Assembly: GCA_029204225.1 (NCBI GenBank)
Contig: CM055110.1
Coordinates: 48,591,024 to 48,655,023, forward strand
Source: Diphasiastrum complanatum
Lineage: Eukaryota; Streptophyta; Lycopodiopsida; Lycopodiales; Lycopodiaceae
DNA: 64,000 bases
Direction: 5' to 3'
The notes under the pieces are model-generated. The model ran no database searches. It saw nothing but the letters and a program-made list of their open reading frames with translations, and was not told where the DNA came from. Shown here piece after piece: positions 1 to 10,830 of this stretch (position 1 is the first letter of the stretch; each line of letters begins with the position of its first letter). Made by a program: the position numbers and the translations under genes.

Positions 1-530
1 TTATCATCATAGCTTACATGTAAATCGCACCCCCTTGCATATTCCCACTTTTTGGTTGTTTATTGAGGCTTCTCTAAGAGCCTCATTGAAATTTTTTTAG
101 TTTTTACAAGGGTTTTTTGAAATTTTTATGGATTTTTTTCACTTTTTTGGAAATATGCTAGGAGGTAACTCTCGTTGGCTTCTATGCAGGTTTGGGATAG
201 TCGCCTCAAGCTGCTGCCAGTCATGTGAGAGTTAGTTTTGAGTGGATAGGGAGAAATCAAGGTCTGATGACTTTTTGGCTCACTTTTTTCCTCCAAAAAT
301 GTAGATATCTTGGTTTTTTTGAGGTTTTCTAATATGAGTGATGATATGTCAAGCCCTTAGAAGTTCTGTCAGGTCTCCACTACCTCCAAATACCTCCTTT
401 GCTAGCATCAAATAGATCAACACACAAAAACAAATAACATCAACTCTAAACTACCCTCCAAACCACCTAAAACTCACAAAAATAGACTAAAAACAACTAA
501 AACATCAACTAAACTAGTTAGTAGTAGCTA

Positions 531-548
531 TCCCGGCAACGACGTCAC
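531..548 (-). promoter_or_regulatory. possible degenerate retrotransposon primer-binding site
   Basis: Read on the minus strand the site is TGACGTCGTTGCCGGGAT. This resembles the TGGCGCCGTTGCCGGGGA primer-binding site that many plant gypsy elements use with tRNA-Asp. If real, the decayed 5' LTR lies to its right and the internal region to its left. No paired LTR was found, so this is only a hint of an old minus-strand element. Confidence 0.3.
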
Positions 549-1647
549 TTGTAGGGTCATAGTTGAGCATGATCCACCCTCTGCCTATCAAAAGGATTAG
601 TTCCACTAGGATAGGACTCTAACTATATTAAGTTGGCTACTTAAGTTGCTTTCCTAACCACACTAATACTAACACTAACCCCAACTAACTCTAACCACAC
701 ACAACATCCATAATAGAAGTGAAAGAAGGAAAGAGAGAGGTAGAGAGAGGTAACTCAAGTGCTAATGCCCTTATCTAATGTAAAAGCATAAAAAACACTC
801 ACCATTAAAAAATAACAACTCTCAACAAAAGCATTAGACAAGAAGGCAATTGCATGAGTGCTCAAAATGGTAGAGCTTCCTCTTCTCAATTAGCAAGGGA
901 ACTAATGTGCAAGAGATGCCTTTTTATTCCTGGGGAGGCCCTTGCCCGTTGGTTTCTTTTGGCTACTTCAAGGAAGGGAGGATTGAGATCCTAACCCTTA
1001 AGGGAACACTTTTCAATCTATGGTGCATAAAGAAGCAAAGCCCATCTACCACCATCCTGACTTTGATTTCTAATTAGAACTTAACAAAACTTAGACTTTG
1101 GGTCCTTTTTCATTATTTTATTAACATAGCCCAAGCCTAGTTTATTTCAAATACAATATTTTACAAGTGCTCATTGGGCTATGGACTTACGCATGCAGGA
1201 TGCCACAACCCTTGCATCTTATTTTCTATTTGTGACTAATTTTATTTATTTATAGGAAATACCCTCAACAATGTAGTGTGTCAAGAGAGTGCGCAGGGCC
1301 CAAATGCACCCATAAGTGGGGCATGGCCCAAATACTTATGAGTCATGCCCTACTTATGGAAGGCCCAAAAGTAGGGCATGTTTCTTGTGAATTGTAATTT
1401 AGAACAAGGTTCTGCAATGCATTCCAACCTTATTGTGAATGTTAGTCACTAAGAGTGCCTACTTTGTCATTAATTAATTTGCATTGCGGTAGCAATAAAT
1501 TATTTTTGACAAATTGCTAAAAGTTGAGGTGTCACTAATATGAGTTTGAGCACCTCCATAAGGCAAACTTTCTCATGATATATTGATCATCTTGTTTAAT
1601 ATCTTCATCATAGAATGGCCATGCCCTACCTGTGCGGTAATAATTTT

Positions 1648-1651
<4 letters not shown>

Positions 1652-1681
<30 letters not shown>
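1652..1681. repeat. (CT)n microsatellite
   Basis: About 15 uninterrupted CT dinucleotides followed by an imperfect duplicated segment that ends in more CT repeats. Confidence 0.95.
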
Positions 1682-1683
<2 letters not shown>

Positions 1684-4600
1684 GTGATGCTTGAATTGTC
1701 AAGCAAGCTAAAAGTTGTCACTTCTCTCTCTCATATGATGTTTGAGACATTGGCAAGCTGAAAGTCACTACTGGCACCTTACCACATGTGATTTTCCTGA
1801 TATGCTAGATGTATAGATAAATATGATGTTCAATATTCAACAGATTTATTGTAATGGAAATATTCAAACAAAAGAATTCAAGACAAAAATTCTTGTCACT
1901 TAATATAATTTGATCAATCTTCCTTTAAAATAATTTCTTTTAGCTTCCAAACTTAATAAAGAAATTGGTCACTCCCGTCTCTCTCAAGTTTTTTAGCACC
2001 AAACTTTGACTATTGGCTTTTTCCTCAACCATTTTGACACAATATTTTGTCTATGGGCCCTTTTCATGGGTTTTAGAGAGTAGGGGATCAAATACATTAT
2101 GTCTAAAAGTTTGACTCAAGAGATTGGATGCTCCACCTCTCCTCAAGAATAATGGAACAAGATCTTGATAGTCAAACTCTTTACCTAAATTATAATGCAA
2201 GTTTTCTCATGCAAGGGCTTGCTACTTGATTTATGGTGGGAGTGAGTCAAACTCGAGGATTATCGGGCACCAACCATGGCCTTATGTGGTTGAGGGCTTT
2301 TAGATAGAGATATTGAGCCCTTAGGCTTAAGACCTTGACCTTGTTGACTTCATGTGAGTATTTCAACGGTAGTGTCAACATCTTGACCCAAGACCAAGGC
2401 TCTTCAAGGCCAATTCATGAGATCCTTGGGGTTGCACCCTTCTAAGACTTCTCGGTAGTATTCTAACCTTTAAAGGTAACTCTTTCAAAAGAGGTTTTGG
2501 GCTATTAGGCTTCAAGCTCTAGGATCAGCCTTCTTTACTCATTCTAAAAGGGGTTTGAATATTTTGATTCAAGAGGTGGGTCAAGTGGTCATGTCCTTAC
2601 AATTTTAGTATTGTGCAAGCCTTTGGTCTCTCAAATGAGTATTTTATAGCACTTGAAGGTTGTCACATTTTCCAATGGACCTTGGGTTGTCTACTTCTTG
2701 GTTTTGACCATGCCCATCTTCTTAGGTGTATTAGGGGAGAATCGTATGAATTTCATTCAAGGTTTGGTTTTAAATATCAGACCCCATAATTTAAGACTAT
2801 ACTCTTTAAGCCATGGTGCTTAGCTAATTTTCTCACACTCTCACATTGTATAGTAGACATGTTTCCTTCATAATGCCATTTTAGTGGCACGTTTGAACCA
2901 CTTTAGGTGTATGGTTCACCTTGTGTTTCAAAGGATCAACCTTTCTAGTTATACCGAATCGTACATCGTTGCATCATGTATACAAAACCCTCTAAATCCA
3001 TCTAATAGTCCTTCAAAATGCCATTTTAATTTTTTTTTTAAATACTAACTGTCGCTCTTGATGGTAGATACCATTTACTGTGTTGTAATATAGTCAAGAT
3101 GGCAAGCCTAAATAAATTTGACACACCAATTTGATTATGTTCTTGTGGACTACTTGGCATCTAAACTCATCTACTAAATACCTAGATTACACTATGTCTA
3201 TGCCGTCTACTAATCTAGTGATGAGCGAAGAAGATTTTGACTCCTAACTTATTTTCTCTATCTATAATACTACTTTGATGTTGGCATGTTTGATTATTTT
3301 GATTTCGAATGTGTGAAAAGGGTCAACCTAACAAAGAAAGTTGAATTTTTAATGCCATGTCATCATTGTTGATATCTATCAATTCTCAGATTTGATGAAA
3401 ATGTATTATTGTTTCATCATGATTCTACCTTGATTTCTAAATGTGCGATCTTCTTGAACATTTTATATACATATCACCACTTTAATCTAAAAATCCATCT
3501 TGATCATGTCATTAGATGTGATCCTACTCAAATATATCTCATCACCATTATTCATATGTTCTATCAAACTTGGATAGTGACTAGACCATCTAACACTATC
3601 ATCCATATTCGTAAAAACTCTTGAGAATATCTAAAGTATCATGACATACTATATATAAGTAACAATATATTGTAGTATAAAGATTGTTGGTCCACAAAGA
3701 TAGCAAAGAGGAGAAGAAACCTATCATTATAATGGTTTGTAAGAATTGTTTCTTTGAACTGTTTCAAAATGCCTACCTCAAGATAGCAATCTGAATAGCC
3801 AGATCTGCTTAACTTTCAAGATATGTAAGAAGGAAATAATACATTACAATAGTTGTCTTTGAAATTTAAGGCAATAGTATGATAGCTAATAATAAACAAT
3901 TACTTCTTGCAACTGATAGTTGCTCATTTTTTCCTAAAGTGTTATCACCCACTACTATCAAACTAACGTACATACAAAATAGAGAACTTTCTTATTTTCA
4001 CAAGGCATTCAAGCTAGAGATATTTCAGCTTCAATAGGCCAAAGGTACATCTTGGATTTTACAATCATTAACGTTAAGCCAAAACCCAAAAACTAATCAT
4101 ATATCAAACAACACTAGCAATAGGCTTTGGTTACTGATAAAAGTGAGACTCAAAGACATGGTCCAAACAACCCATAGTACATAACATGTCAAGGGTTGAA
4201 AGGGGACTCACACTGGTCCCAACATCCCAAAGTTGGTAATGTATGCCAAGGGACTGTATGGGAGACTTGAACGTCAATCAACGTCTTGCAAAGAAGGGGG
4301 CTTGATCATCAAACACAACTCTCTTGGCATAGATCATCTCGAACGGAAGACACTCAATCACTAGATCAGACTCCCCTTTGGCATAGATTCCTTTAGTAAC
4401 ATGGTTAATTCTCAATCCAATACAAGATCCTCTACGCGATAATACCATTTTAGGTTCTTTCGTTTTTAAGATTGATTGATCATCCCGATGAGGTGTATTC
4501 AATGTAAAGCATCTTGTACATGTAGCATAAGCAGAAAAGAAGTAATAATCTTTTATGAGATTAAATGCTAACACCACAGATGAAGTTTTTTATCATGGAC

Positions 4601-4868
4601 CATAATTGATTAACTTTCCATACATCATTCTTTACATGTTCATGGAATTGGAAAAGCAAATGTTTTTTTTTCAGCAAACAATTTGTTGATAAACCTGGTG
4701 TGAACCGATTCATGGTTCAAACTGTTATTCAATGCAACGTTGGGCTAGTAAATTGTTCCTCCAACTCAAAAACATTGAAATAACAAACGTTCTGTTGCCA
4801 TGACAACCTCACAACTAACTACATGCGAAAATGCGATTCGAGCAATAAATGTCAACGCAAGCACATAC

Positions 4869-5174
4869 CAGGATATCCTTGTGAGCATGAACACATTTGT
4901 CGTCAGAAGTGTGGAAAGCGACATCAGCATGAGGCTTGTACATGGTGGAGGGATCCCAGCTACGCAGGAACTTAAGCTACTCCTCTTTTTCCTACACTAT
5001 GTTATGCATCCGGCCACGAAACACTTCATGGTAGCTCTTGCAATTGGCGTCTTCGATGTAAGCCTTCTCCTTCACAAGGTACAGCAGCATGTTGCACCTC
5101 TGACAAGTTTCGACATCATGCTTTGACCAAACACAAGAATAGCGCCATAATTTATAGTGCCACCTCTTGGCCAT
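4869..5174 (-). pseudogene. BTB/POZ-domain protein exon 1 remnant
   Basis: A single minus-strand frame runs from an ATG at 5174 through a Cys-rich segment (ETCQRC, then an EDANCKSYHEVF segment) into a short helix with EKEE and LKFLRSW. It ends in the start of a BTB domain: YKPHADVAFHTSDD followed by VHAHKDIL. In plants this Cys-rich N-terminus, short linker and 'DV..H.AHK.IL' BTB start are typical of the small single-BTB proteins that act as substrate adaptors for cullin-3 ubiquitin ligases. The frame carries two TAG stops, after HNIV and after EKEE, so it is not functional as read. It stops at CTG|GTATGT, a good 5' splice donor at 4867-4868, but I could not find the next BTB exon to the left. 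This suggests a captured or decayed genomic fragment, not a processed copy. It is the only clearly host-derived coding remnant in the window. The family assignment comes from motif memory, not a search. Confidence 0.62.
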
Positions 5175-5215
5175 TTGGTTGAAAGACCAAAATCCAATAG
5201 TCCATAAAAAATAAT

Positions 5216-5218
<3 letters not shown>

Positions 5219-5275
<57 letters not shown>
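5219..5275. repeat. (AT)n microsatellite
   Basis: An uninterrupted AT dinucleotide run of about 57 bp, just upstream of the BTB remnant as read on the minus strand. An apparent Tyr-Ile repeat protein across it is an artefact. Confidence 0.97.
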
Positions 5276-5276
<1 letters not shown>

Positions 5277-6010
5277 CGAAAATCATAATAAAGCAAAATT
5301 AAGTATACTCTGAGATGAATAATTGAAAGAGATTATATATAATGCAAAATTAAATATAGTATCTCTTGGTAGATACTATGATATGCAATCTTTGCTTTAT
5401 GTGGGGCATTGGAATTGTTAAAAACATTAATTAAATAGGTTAACAATAGAGATTGCATTTGAAAACATTAAACAAAAAAAATCCATTTTAATGGTTAAAT
5501 TCATCTAAGAGTGACATGTCAACTTTCAACAAATCATTGCAATAGCTTTGCCGCTATCGTGACAGAGCTAAAAATGGAGTTATTGAGTTAAATGCCACCT
5601 CAAACTTTGTGTGTTATACGTTGCAAAACACTCTCATGCTCACACTTCACATAGGGTGTAAAGAGATGAATATTTAGGCATACATATCCCTCAAGGCACA
5701 TAGGGCAGTGCAAAGAGATGGATATTTAGGCATACATATCCCTCAACGCACATAGTGCAAGGTGACATTTAGCTCCACTCTAAATGTAGTGTATAAATCA
5801 TGTAAAGAAAAGTAGATTATTCCAATGAAATGATTTTGGAATCTTACATGAAAATCAAACAAATGAGCAGTATCAATTGTAAACAATCTGTTTGAAATAT
5901 TCTATTGTGCAAAGAGATCAATGTCATACATGAAAATAAATCTAATAGAATATGTGGATGTACTTTGCTATTTTTAATGATTTTAATTGGTCAAAATACA
6001 ACAACTCATT
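5276..6010. other. intergenic, no gene seen
   Basis: AT-rich DNA with no supported gene. It includes the tandem duplication at 5648-5755. Confidence 0.6.
5648..5755. repeat. two-copy tandem repeat, unit about 50 bp
   Basis: Two successive units start with CACATAGGG, at 5648 and 5697. Each contains AAAGAGATGRATATTTAGGC followed by CATACATATCCCTCAA. The start of a third unit appears at 5749. Confidence 0.85.
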
Positions 6011-6509
6011 GGGGGCTCCTCTTATTTTTAGCACCCTGCGCACGCGTCAGGGTGGGCCAAACAGGGAGGTTTCTTTTTTTTTTTTTAACTGCTTGCCCTG
6101 GTGCCACGTGTCGGGCACCAGGGTTTATCCCATAACCAAATCTCTGAGATAAACCAGTACCTAAATATAACTGAACCCACCTACTTACTCACATGTGTGC
6201 AGGTGGGTGTGAAGTTGCCCAGTGCCACCTCCCCGGTTCCCGGTGCCACCTGGGCCTGCCCGACGCCACCCACTGGGCATGGTGCCCCTGCCCGGTGCCA
6301 CCTGGGTGCTGCCTGCCCGACGCCACCCACCTGCCTGCTCGGTGCCACCTGGGCTGCCCGGCACCACCCACCTGGCGCCGGTGCCCCTGCCCGGTGCCAC
6401 CTAGGCGCTGCCTGCCCCCTGTCACCACGACGCCCGCCTGCGCCCTTTTGGCCAGCCCCTGGTTGGCGCACTCTGACGAGCCAGGGTGCTACAATTATGT
6501 GGAGCCCTC
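6011..6509. mobile_element. MITE-like element with 28-bp TIRs and ATT target duplication
   Basis: The left end (6011-6038, starting GGGGGCTCC and ending TAGCACCCTG) and the inverted right end (6482-6509, starting GAGGGCTCC in reverse complement) match at about 23 of 28 positions. The element is flanked on both sides by ATT (6008-6010 and 6510-6512). TIRs with a 3-bp target duplication fit a small non-autonomous DNA transposon of the PIF/Harbinger or CACTA type. The TIR does not begin with CACTA, which favours the Harbinger side. The interior is unusually GC-rich and contains a minisatellite plus an inverted CCCTGGTGCC/GGCACCAGGG pair at about 6098-6123. It encodes no transposase. Proline-rich frames over it are composition artefacts. 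Confidence 0.65.
6238..6460. repeat. GC-rich minisatellite, unit about 50 bp
   Basis: Units begin with CGGTGCCACCTGGGC or a close variant and continue through CCYGACGCCACCCACC. About 3.5 imperfect units of 48-51 bp are visible. The array lies wholly inside the TIR element and is far more GC-rich than any surrounding DNA. Confidence 0.8.
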
Positions 6510-7042
6510 ATTGGGCTTGTATTACAAAACAACTTGTACACAATGAACCTAAAGTCCAAGAAAAGAAACACATCTTTGTGGGTGCACATACATGACATCA
6601 TTTATCGTGGCATAACAATAGAATGTATTCACATCGAGGCCCAAACCTAGCCAAACTTTTGGCAACAAATTTGCATGGGAGTTCCACAGTCGAAACCTTT
6701 CAATGCGAATTCCACCAAAGAATATGAGGTTAGCATAGAAAAAAATATGTCATGGAAGTCCCCATGCCAACTTGGTTTTTGCATTACAAATCACTAAAAA
6801 GATAGAAAAAACCATTGTAAAATCTCCACACAACAAACATTAATAATCACTACTTTAGCTGACATTTAGTTGGCATGGCAATTCATGGGTGGTCTTTGGA
6901 TGTATAATTTTACCACAAAAAGTCAATGCTCAATTGTCTCTCTTTCACTTATTTCTATTATTCATATCAAAACCCTAAAAATACCCTAACCATAACAAAC
7001 CCTAAATCCAATAAAAAATTATCTCCCTCCGTTCTCAATTAG

Positions 7043-7043
<1 letters not shown>

Positions 7044-7097
<54 letters not shown>

Positions 7098-7100
7098 CGC
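7044..7100. repeat. (GT)n microsatellite
   Basis: About 25 GT dinucleotides that decay into GTGCGTGCGC at the right end. The Thr-His repeat frame on the minus strand is an artefact. Confidence 0.95.
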
Positions 7101-7160
7101 ACTTTATCCCACCAATCGTCCCACATAACAAGATAACCACACTAGGTGATGCAATAGGTA

Positions 7161-7355
7161 TATTTAGTGTGGTATATTTATTGATAGGGTAGTCATGCAT
7201 TAGGAAAGAAGGCTTATTCTGCTGCACTCGATAGTTCATTCACATATTTCGAATTATCAAATCGCCATTACTTCTTTTCATCTATGAACGAACTATCGAG
7301 CGGAGCAGAACAAGCCATCTTTCCTAGCGCATGACTACACACACCAATCAATAAT
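7161..7355. repeat. imperfect long inverted repeat (fold-back)
   Basis: The left arm (about 7161-7232, containing GTAGTCATGC, TAGGAAAGA and CTCGATAGTTC) is the reverse complement of the right arm (about 7284-7355, containing GAACTATCGAG, TCTTTCCTA and GCATGACTAC). By eye the identity is about 80% over 72 bp, with a loop of about 50 bp. RNA from either strand could form a long imperfect hairpin. It could be a small fold-back transposon or a hairpin small-RNA locus. Confidence 0.75.
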
Positions 7356-7472
7356 TGAACAAAGGTATAATGATAGAAGTCACATTCAATCTTTTAGCAA
7401 CTAACTTTGAAATTGTTAGTACTTAAGTGATTTTATAGTCAAACAATTAAAGAAAGTGAAGTGATATATGTT

Positions 7473-7474
<2 letters not shown>

Positions 7475-7514
<40 letters not shown>
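7475..7514. repeat. (TA)n microsatellite
   Basis: Forty bp of TA dinucleotides followed by a poly-A run. Confidence 0.95.
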
Positions 7515-7519
<5 letters not shown>

Positions 7520-7569
7520 AAATCAGCATTGAAGTTTTCAACATAACAGACAAAACTATAAGAGATTAC

Positions 7570-7990
7570 ATGGTTTGCCATGTGGCAACCCCAAGCTTTT
7601 ATGATTTCCGTGTGGCAACCTATGATAAGCTTGGTATATGGTAGGCCTATGTGGCCTACGACACAAGCCTATGATAGGCCTATATGGCTTGCCACTTGGC
7701 CATTTCCAAGCCTACATGGTTTTTCATGTGGCAGGCCTACGTGGCTTGCCATGTGGCAACTTTCGAGGCCTACGTGGTAGGGCCTGGTTGGCTTGACATG
7801 AAAGCCTATAATGGTCATACATGGCTTGCCATGGCGTAAACCTCAATTGAGCTTCCATGACTTTCCATGGGGTAGGCCTACATGGCTTGCCACATGGTAG
7901 TCTGCGAGAGGCTTGGTAGATAGCAGACCTACAACATGCCTATGTGGCTTGCTACACAAGCCTATGGTAGTCCTATGGTTGCTTCTTTGT
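7570..7990. repeat. degenerate minisatellite, consensus GGCCTACRTGGCTTGCCATG
   Basis: About ten imperfect units built from GGCCTACRTGGCTTGCCA followed by TGTGGCA, with variable spacing (25-60 bp). GGCCTA, GCCTATG and GCCA/TGGC give many short palindromes. Frames across it are artefacts. Confidence 0.8.
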
Positions 7991-8189
7991 GCACCGTAGA
8001 TTAGTTTGTGATTCTTGTGAAGGGTGTGATTTTCAATCCCACCTCCTGGCAAGTAGCCAATAGAAAGCAAGAGGCAAAGGCCACCCAAAGATAAAAAGAC
8101 ACCTATTGTATACCATTAAAAGATTAATGCTATTTTAAATAGGAAAAACCCTACTCACTTGATGCCTCTCCTCTAAGGTGTCCTCTACT

Positions 8190-8440
8190 CTCATCTCCTC
8201 TCTCTCTCTCTCTCTCTCTCTCTTATCTCCTCTCCTCCCCTCTTCTCCATCTCTCTTTCGCTCTCATCTCCTCTCTCTCTCTCTCTCTCTCTCTCTTATC
8301 TCCCCTCCTCCCCTCTTCTCCATCTCTCTTTCGCTCTCTACTTGTTCTTGATGTCTCTCTTCCTCCTTTTCTTGGAAGCCAAGCTCTCGCTCTCTCTGTG
8401 TGTCTCTCTCTCTCTTATGTGTCTCTCTCTCTCAGCTAAT
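8190..8440. repeat. CT-rich tandem duplication
   Basis: A unit of about 72 bp (TCATCTCC, a CT run, TCTTATCTCC, CCCTCTTCTCCATCTC, TTTCGCTCTC) is present twice in tandem, followed by further CT runs with TGTGTC and TATGTG interruptions. Confidence 0.85.
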
Positions 8441-9384
8441 GTAGATGGTTGATTTTAGCATAGATATGAATGGTGTTTTGATGTTTCAGGCTATGTTAGA
8501 AATTAGGATATGCTCCTTTGTGTTATTGTCTAGAAATGTAAATATTGTAGATAAGTTTTGATTTGCTTTGTCCTTTTTCATTTCTTGGCATTTCTTTGCT
8601 GTAATTCTTGATTTATTGCATGTGTTGGATTGTTGGTTGTTTGGTTTTTTGCTGGTTTCTTGATTCTGCTGGTTTCTTGGTTGGTTTCTGGGTTGAGGTC
8701 TTTATTGCAAGCTTTGGGTTCGATTCTGGTTTTGATCTGAGTGCTAGGCTTGACCACTATACTACTATGTTGAGAAAGCCAGTGGGTGCGAAGAACAAGC
8801 GAACGTTGGTTGTGAGAAACGCTCTGATGCTGTCCTGTGGCAGAATCAGCAGACGTTTGGCGTCGTTGCCCGGCTTGCAAAACATAACTCTCAAACCTGT
8901 CATAAAAATACTTTCGGACCTTTACTTGAATGACATGAAACCGGGTTCTGGATATCCACCTACTTTTCATTGTGGATGAAGGAATAGCCATCCTGCTATG
9001 TTCACCAGTTAACTAGCGCACTGTGAGCAATTGTTGTAGCAGATCATTGTAGGCCATCATCGCCCTCTCTCTACAGTCATTTAGACATTCGTGAGGCTGT
9101 AAAACAAACCTGCAAAACCAGTTTTTTCCAACGTAAACAACCGTCGGATCTGAAAACAAAGAAACTGTTGGACTTGACCTCCTACCCAGCTCGTCGCTGC
9201 CAAACAAAAAATGATCCGAGTTGAAGTTCCATCCCAAACCTGTTCGATCTGAGAGCTTCAGAACAACCCAAAAAATCCATCGGATACAAAACGCTCCTAT
9301 TAATTTTTGAAATTTGTGCGAACTCATCCCAGAATTTCAAGAAACCCACCGCCGCACCACTGTCTTGCATCGCCAATCAAAATT
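8441..9384. other. no supported gene; possible old LTR-element debris
   Basis: Both strands have 100-140 codon frames here (for example plus 8608-8979 and minus 8578-8991). They overlap each other antisense and show no recognisable motif, so I do not call them genes. A primer-binding-site-like sequence at 8858 suggests retroelement ancestry. Confidence 0.4.
8858..8874 (+). promoter_or_regulatory. possible degenerate primer-binding site
   Basis: TGGCGTCGTTGCCCGGC resembles the tRNA-Asp-type primer-binding site TGGCGCCGTTGCCGGGG of plant gypsy elements. No flanking LTR pair was recognised, so this is a weak call. Confidence 0.25.
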
Positions 9385-10090
9385 CGAGTTCTTGAAATTT
9401 TTTTCGAGTTACTCGACTCTTGCATCCGCTGCTTTTTCGAGTTTTTCGTTTTTTTCTATTCTTTCGATTTTCGCATCCGTCGTTTTTTAAATTTTTTCGC
9501 CAACCTACAACAAATTTGCATCCGCCAACAATCTCCATCCACCAACTATTAAGCATTTCAATTTTTTCGAGTTTTCGAAATTTTTTCCATTTTTTTGAGT
9601 TTTCCGGTTTTTCAATATTCCAGTTTTTTTCGAATTTTCCCAGTTTTCCGTCCGTCGTGCATCCGCCAACTGCCAAACAAAACCACAATCTTTTTTTTTT
9701 CTGAAAACTGCGCTCGACGAGATTTCTAAATTTAGCATTTTTTTGTGTTGCTCAGAATTTTTTAGAGTTGCTCAACATTCTTTGAGTTGCTCAGGATATT
9801 TTTCGAGTTGCTCTTTTCAAGTTTTTAAATTTTCAAATTTTTCGGAATTCGAATTTTTCGAGTTACTTTTTCTAAGTTTCATATTTTCGAATTTTTCGAG
9901 TCGTTCCGAATTTTTCGAGTCACTTTAAATTTTTTTGAGTCTCTCTGACTTTTTCGAGTCTATCTGAAATTTTTGAGTCTCGCTTTGAAATTTTTCAAGT
10001 TCATTTTTTTCCAATTTTTCAACCTTTTTTAAATTTTCGAGTTTCTGGCATTTTTTTTTCGAGTTTAACCTCGGCTAAAATATCGTCGGT
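9385..10090. repeat. T-rich degenerate array of TTTTTCGAGTT motifs
   Basis: The motif TTTTTCGAGTT or a variant (TTTTCGAATTTT, TTTTTCGAGTC) recurs dozens of times over 700 bp without a fixed period. One strand is thymine-rich, so several Phe/Ser-rich or Lys/Asn-rich frames appear across it. I regard these as artefacts. Confidence 0.75.
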
Positions 10091-10225
10091 CACATATTTT
10101 AAAAAAAAAATTTCTTGGTCAACAGTCAACTCTGACTGACAATATCTTGCAAACTACTCAGCCAAATTGGAGTGAGCGGGTTTGATGAACCTTTTAGGTG
10201 GATTTGAATGAACTTTTGAGCGGTT

Positions 10226-10621
10226 TTGACTGAAATTTTCAAAGTGTTTATTTCTTTGTGCAAGATGCATTGCAATATGACTACAAGTACACATCTAGTT
10301 GAGATTTTAGAAATTGCATCTTCTTCAATGCTCCAAGGGCCATCTATGGATTCTCCTATATACTATGTAGAGGATCCATACCAAACGTCAATTCCAGAGT
10401 ATTGGTCGCACTTGCGTGGTGATGAAGTTATCCCGCCTATCAGATGTTTTGGAAGTGGAGGTAGACATTGTAGAATTGAATGTCCTCATCGAAGTAATCC
10501 TATAGCATTTGCCACCTCTTGTGTTGACTGCGGAACAAAGCACCCTTGTTTAGATTGTCCATTACGTCCACCGTCCGTCGTTCATTCTCAGTTCAAGATG
10601 TCTCAAGTCTACCTGGTTTGA
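10226..10621 (+). pseudogene. unrecognised Cys-rich coding remnant
   Basis: A 131-codon plus-strand frame whose second half carries a cluster of possible metal ligands: RCFGSGGRHCRIEC, then CVDCGTKHPCLDC. The paired CX2C groups suggest zinc binding. Codon-like composition and the Cys/His spacing make this more convincing than neighbouring frames, but there is no full-length match that I recognise. It is followed at about 200 bp by another plus-strand frame (10831-11277) that may be part of the same decayed gene or transposon. The start codon is simply the first ATG in the frame. Confidence 0.3.
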
Positions 10622-10830
10622 AGAAACCAATGCAATATTCAAAAAGAAAAATCCAGATGTGAGGGACATGTATGCCAAATGCACAATAGTTGACACAGTC
10701 CGTTGTGAAAAAGGTGAAACGCAAGGAACCAGTGTTTCAAGAAGTTTCTCATGGCGAGCAACAACAACACAACCAATCTTCAGCTTGCCAAATGGAAGAC
10801 CAAAAAACAGAAAAATAATTTAAAGAATGG

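Larger units (their letters stand above)
1..4790. other. gene-poor intergenic DNA
   Basis: I see no convincing gene. Open frames here are short, AT-rich and without recognisable domains, including a 99-codon minus-strand frame at 4278-4577. The stretch contains a CT microsatellite, a roughly 50-bp imperfect duplication at about 1672-1770 built around CTCTCTCATRTGATG, and a short family of 'GGGCATG/CATGCCC' repeats around 1310-1385. A possible retroelement primer-binding site near 531 suggests that part of it is old LTR-retrotransposon debris. Confidence 0.6.
6513..8440. other. repeat-rich intergenic DNA
   Basis: No supported gene. The stretch holds a GT microsatellite, a fold-back, an AT microsatellite, a 'GGCTTGCCATGTGGCA' minisatellite and CT-rich duplicated segments. 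Each is listed separately. Confidence 0.6.

Noticed and set aside
4278-4577. 99-codon minus-strand ORF
   Set aside because: No domain, no neighbours and no repeat context; could be chance.
4800-5126. 108-codon plus-strand ORF
   Set aside because: Antisense of the minus-strand BTB exon remnant, which has recognisable motifs.
5072-5296. Tyr-Ile repeat protein
   Set aside because: Translation of the (AT)n run joined by chance to the antisense of the BTB remnant.
6101-6595. Proline/cysteine-rich ORFs on both strands
   Set aside because: Products of the GC-rich minisatellite inside the MITE-like element; open in many frames at once.
8578-8991. 137-codon minus and 123-codon plus ORFs overlapping each other
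   Set aside because: Antisense pair without motifs; the region looks like retroelement debris.
9377-9704. Phe-rich and Lys/Asn-rich ORFs
   Set aside because: Composition artefacts of the thymine-rich TTTTTCGAG array.
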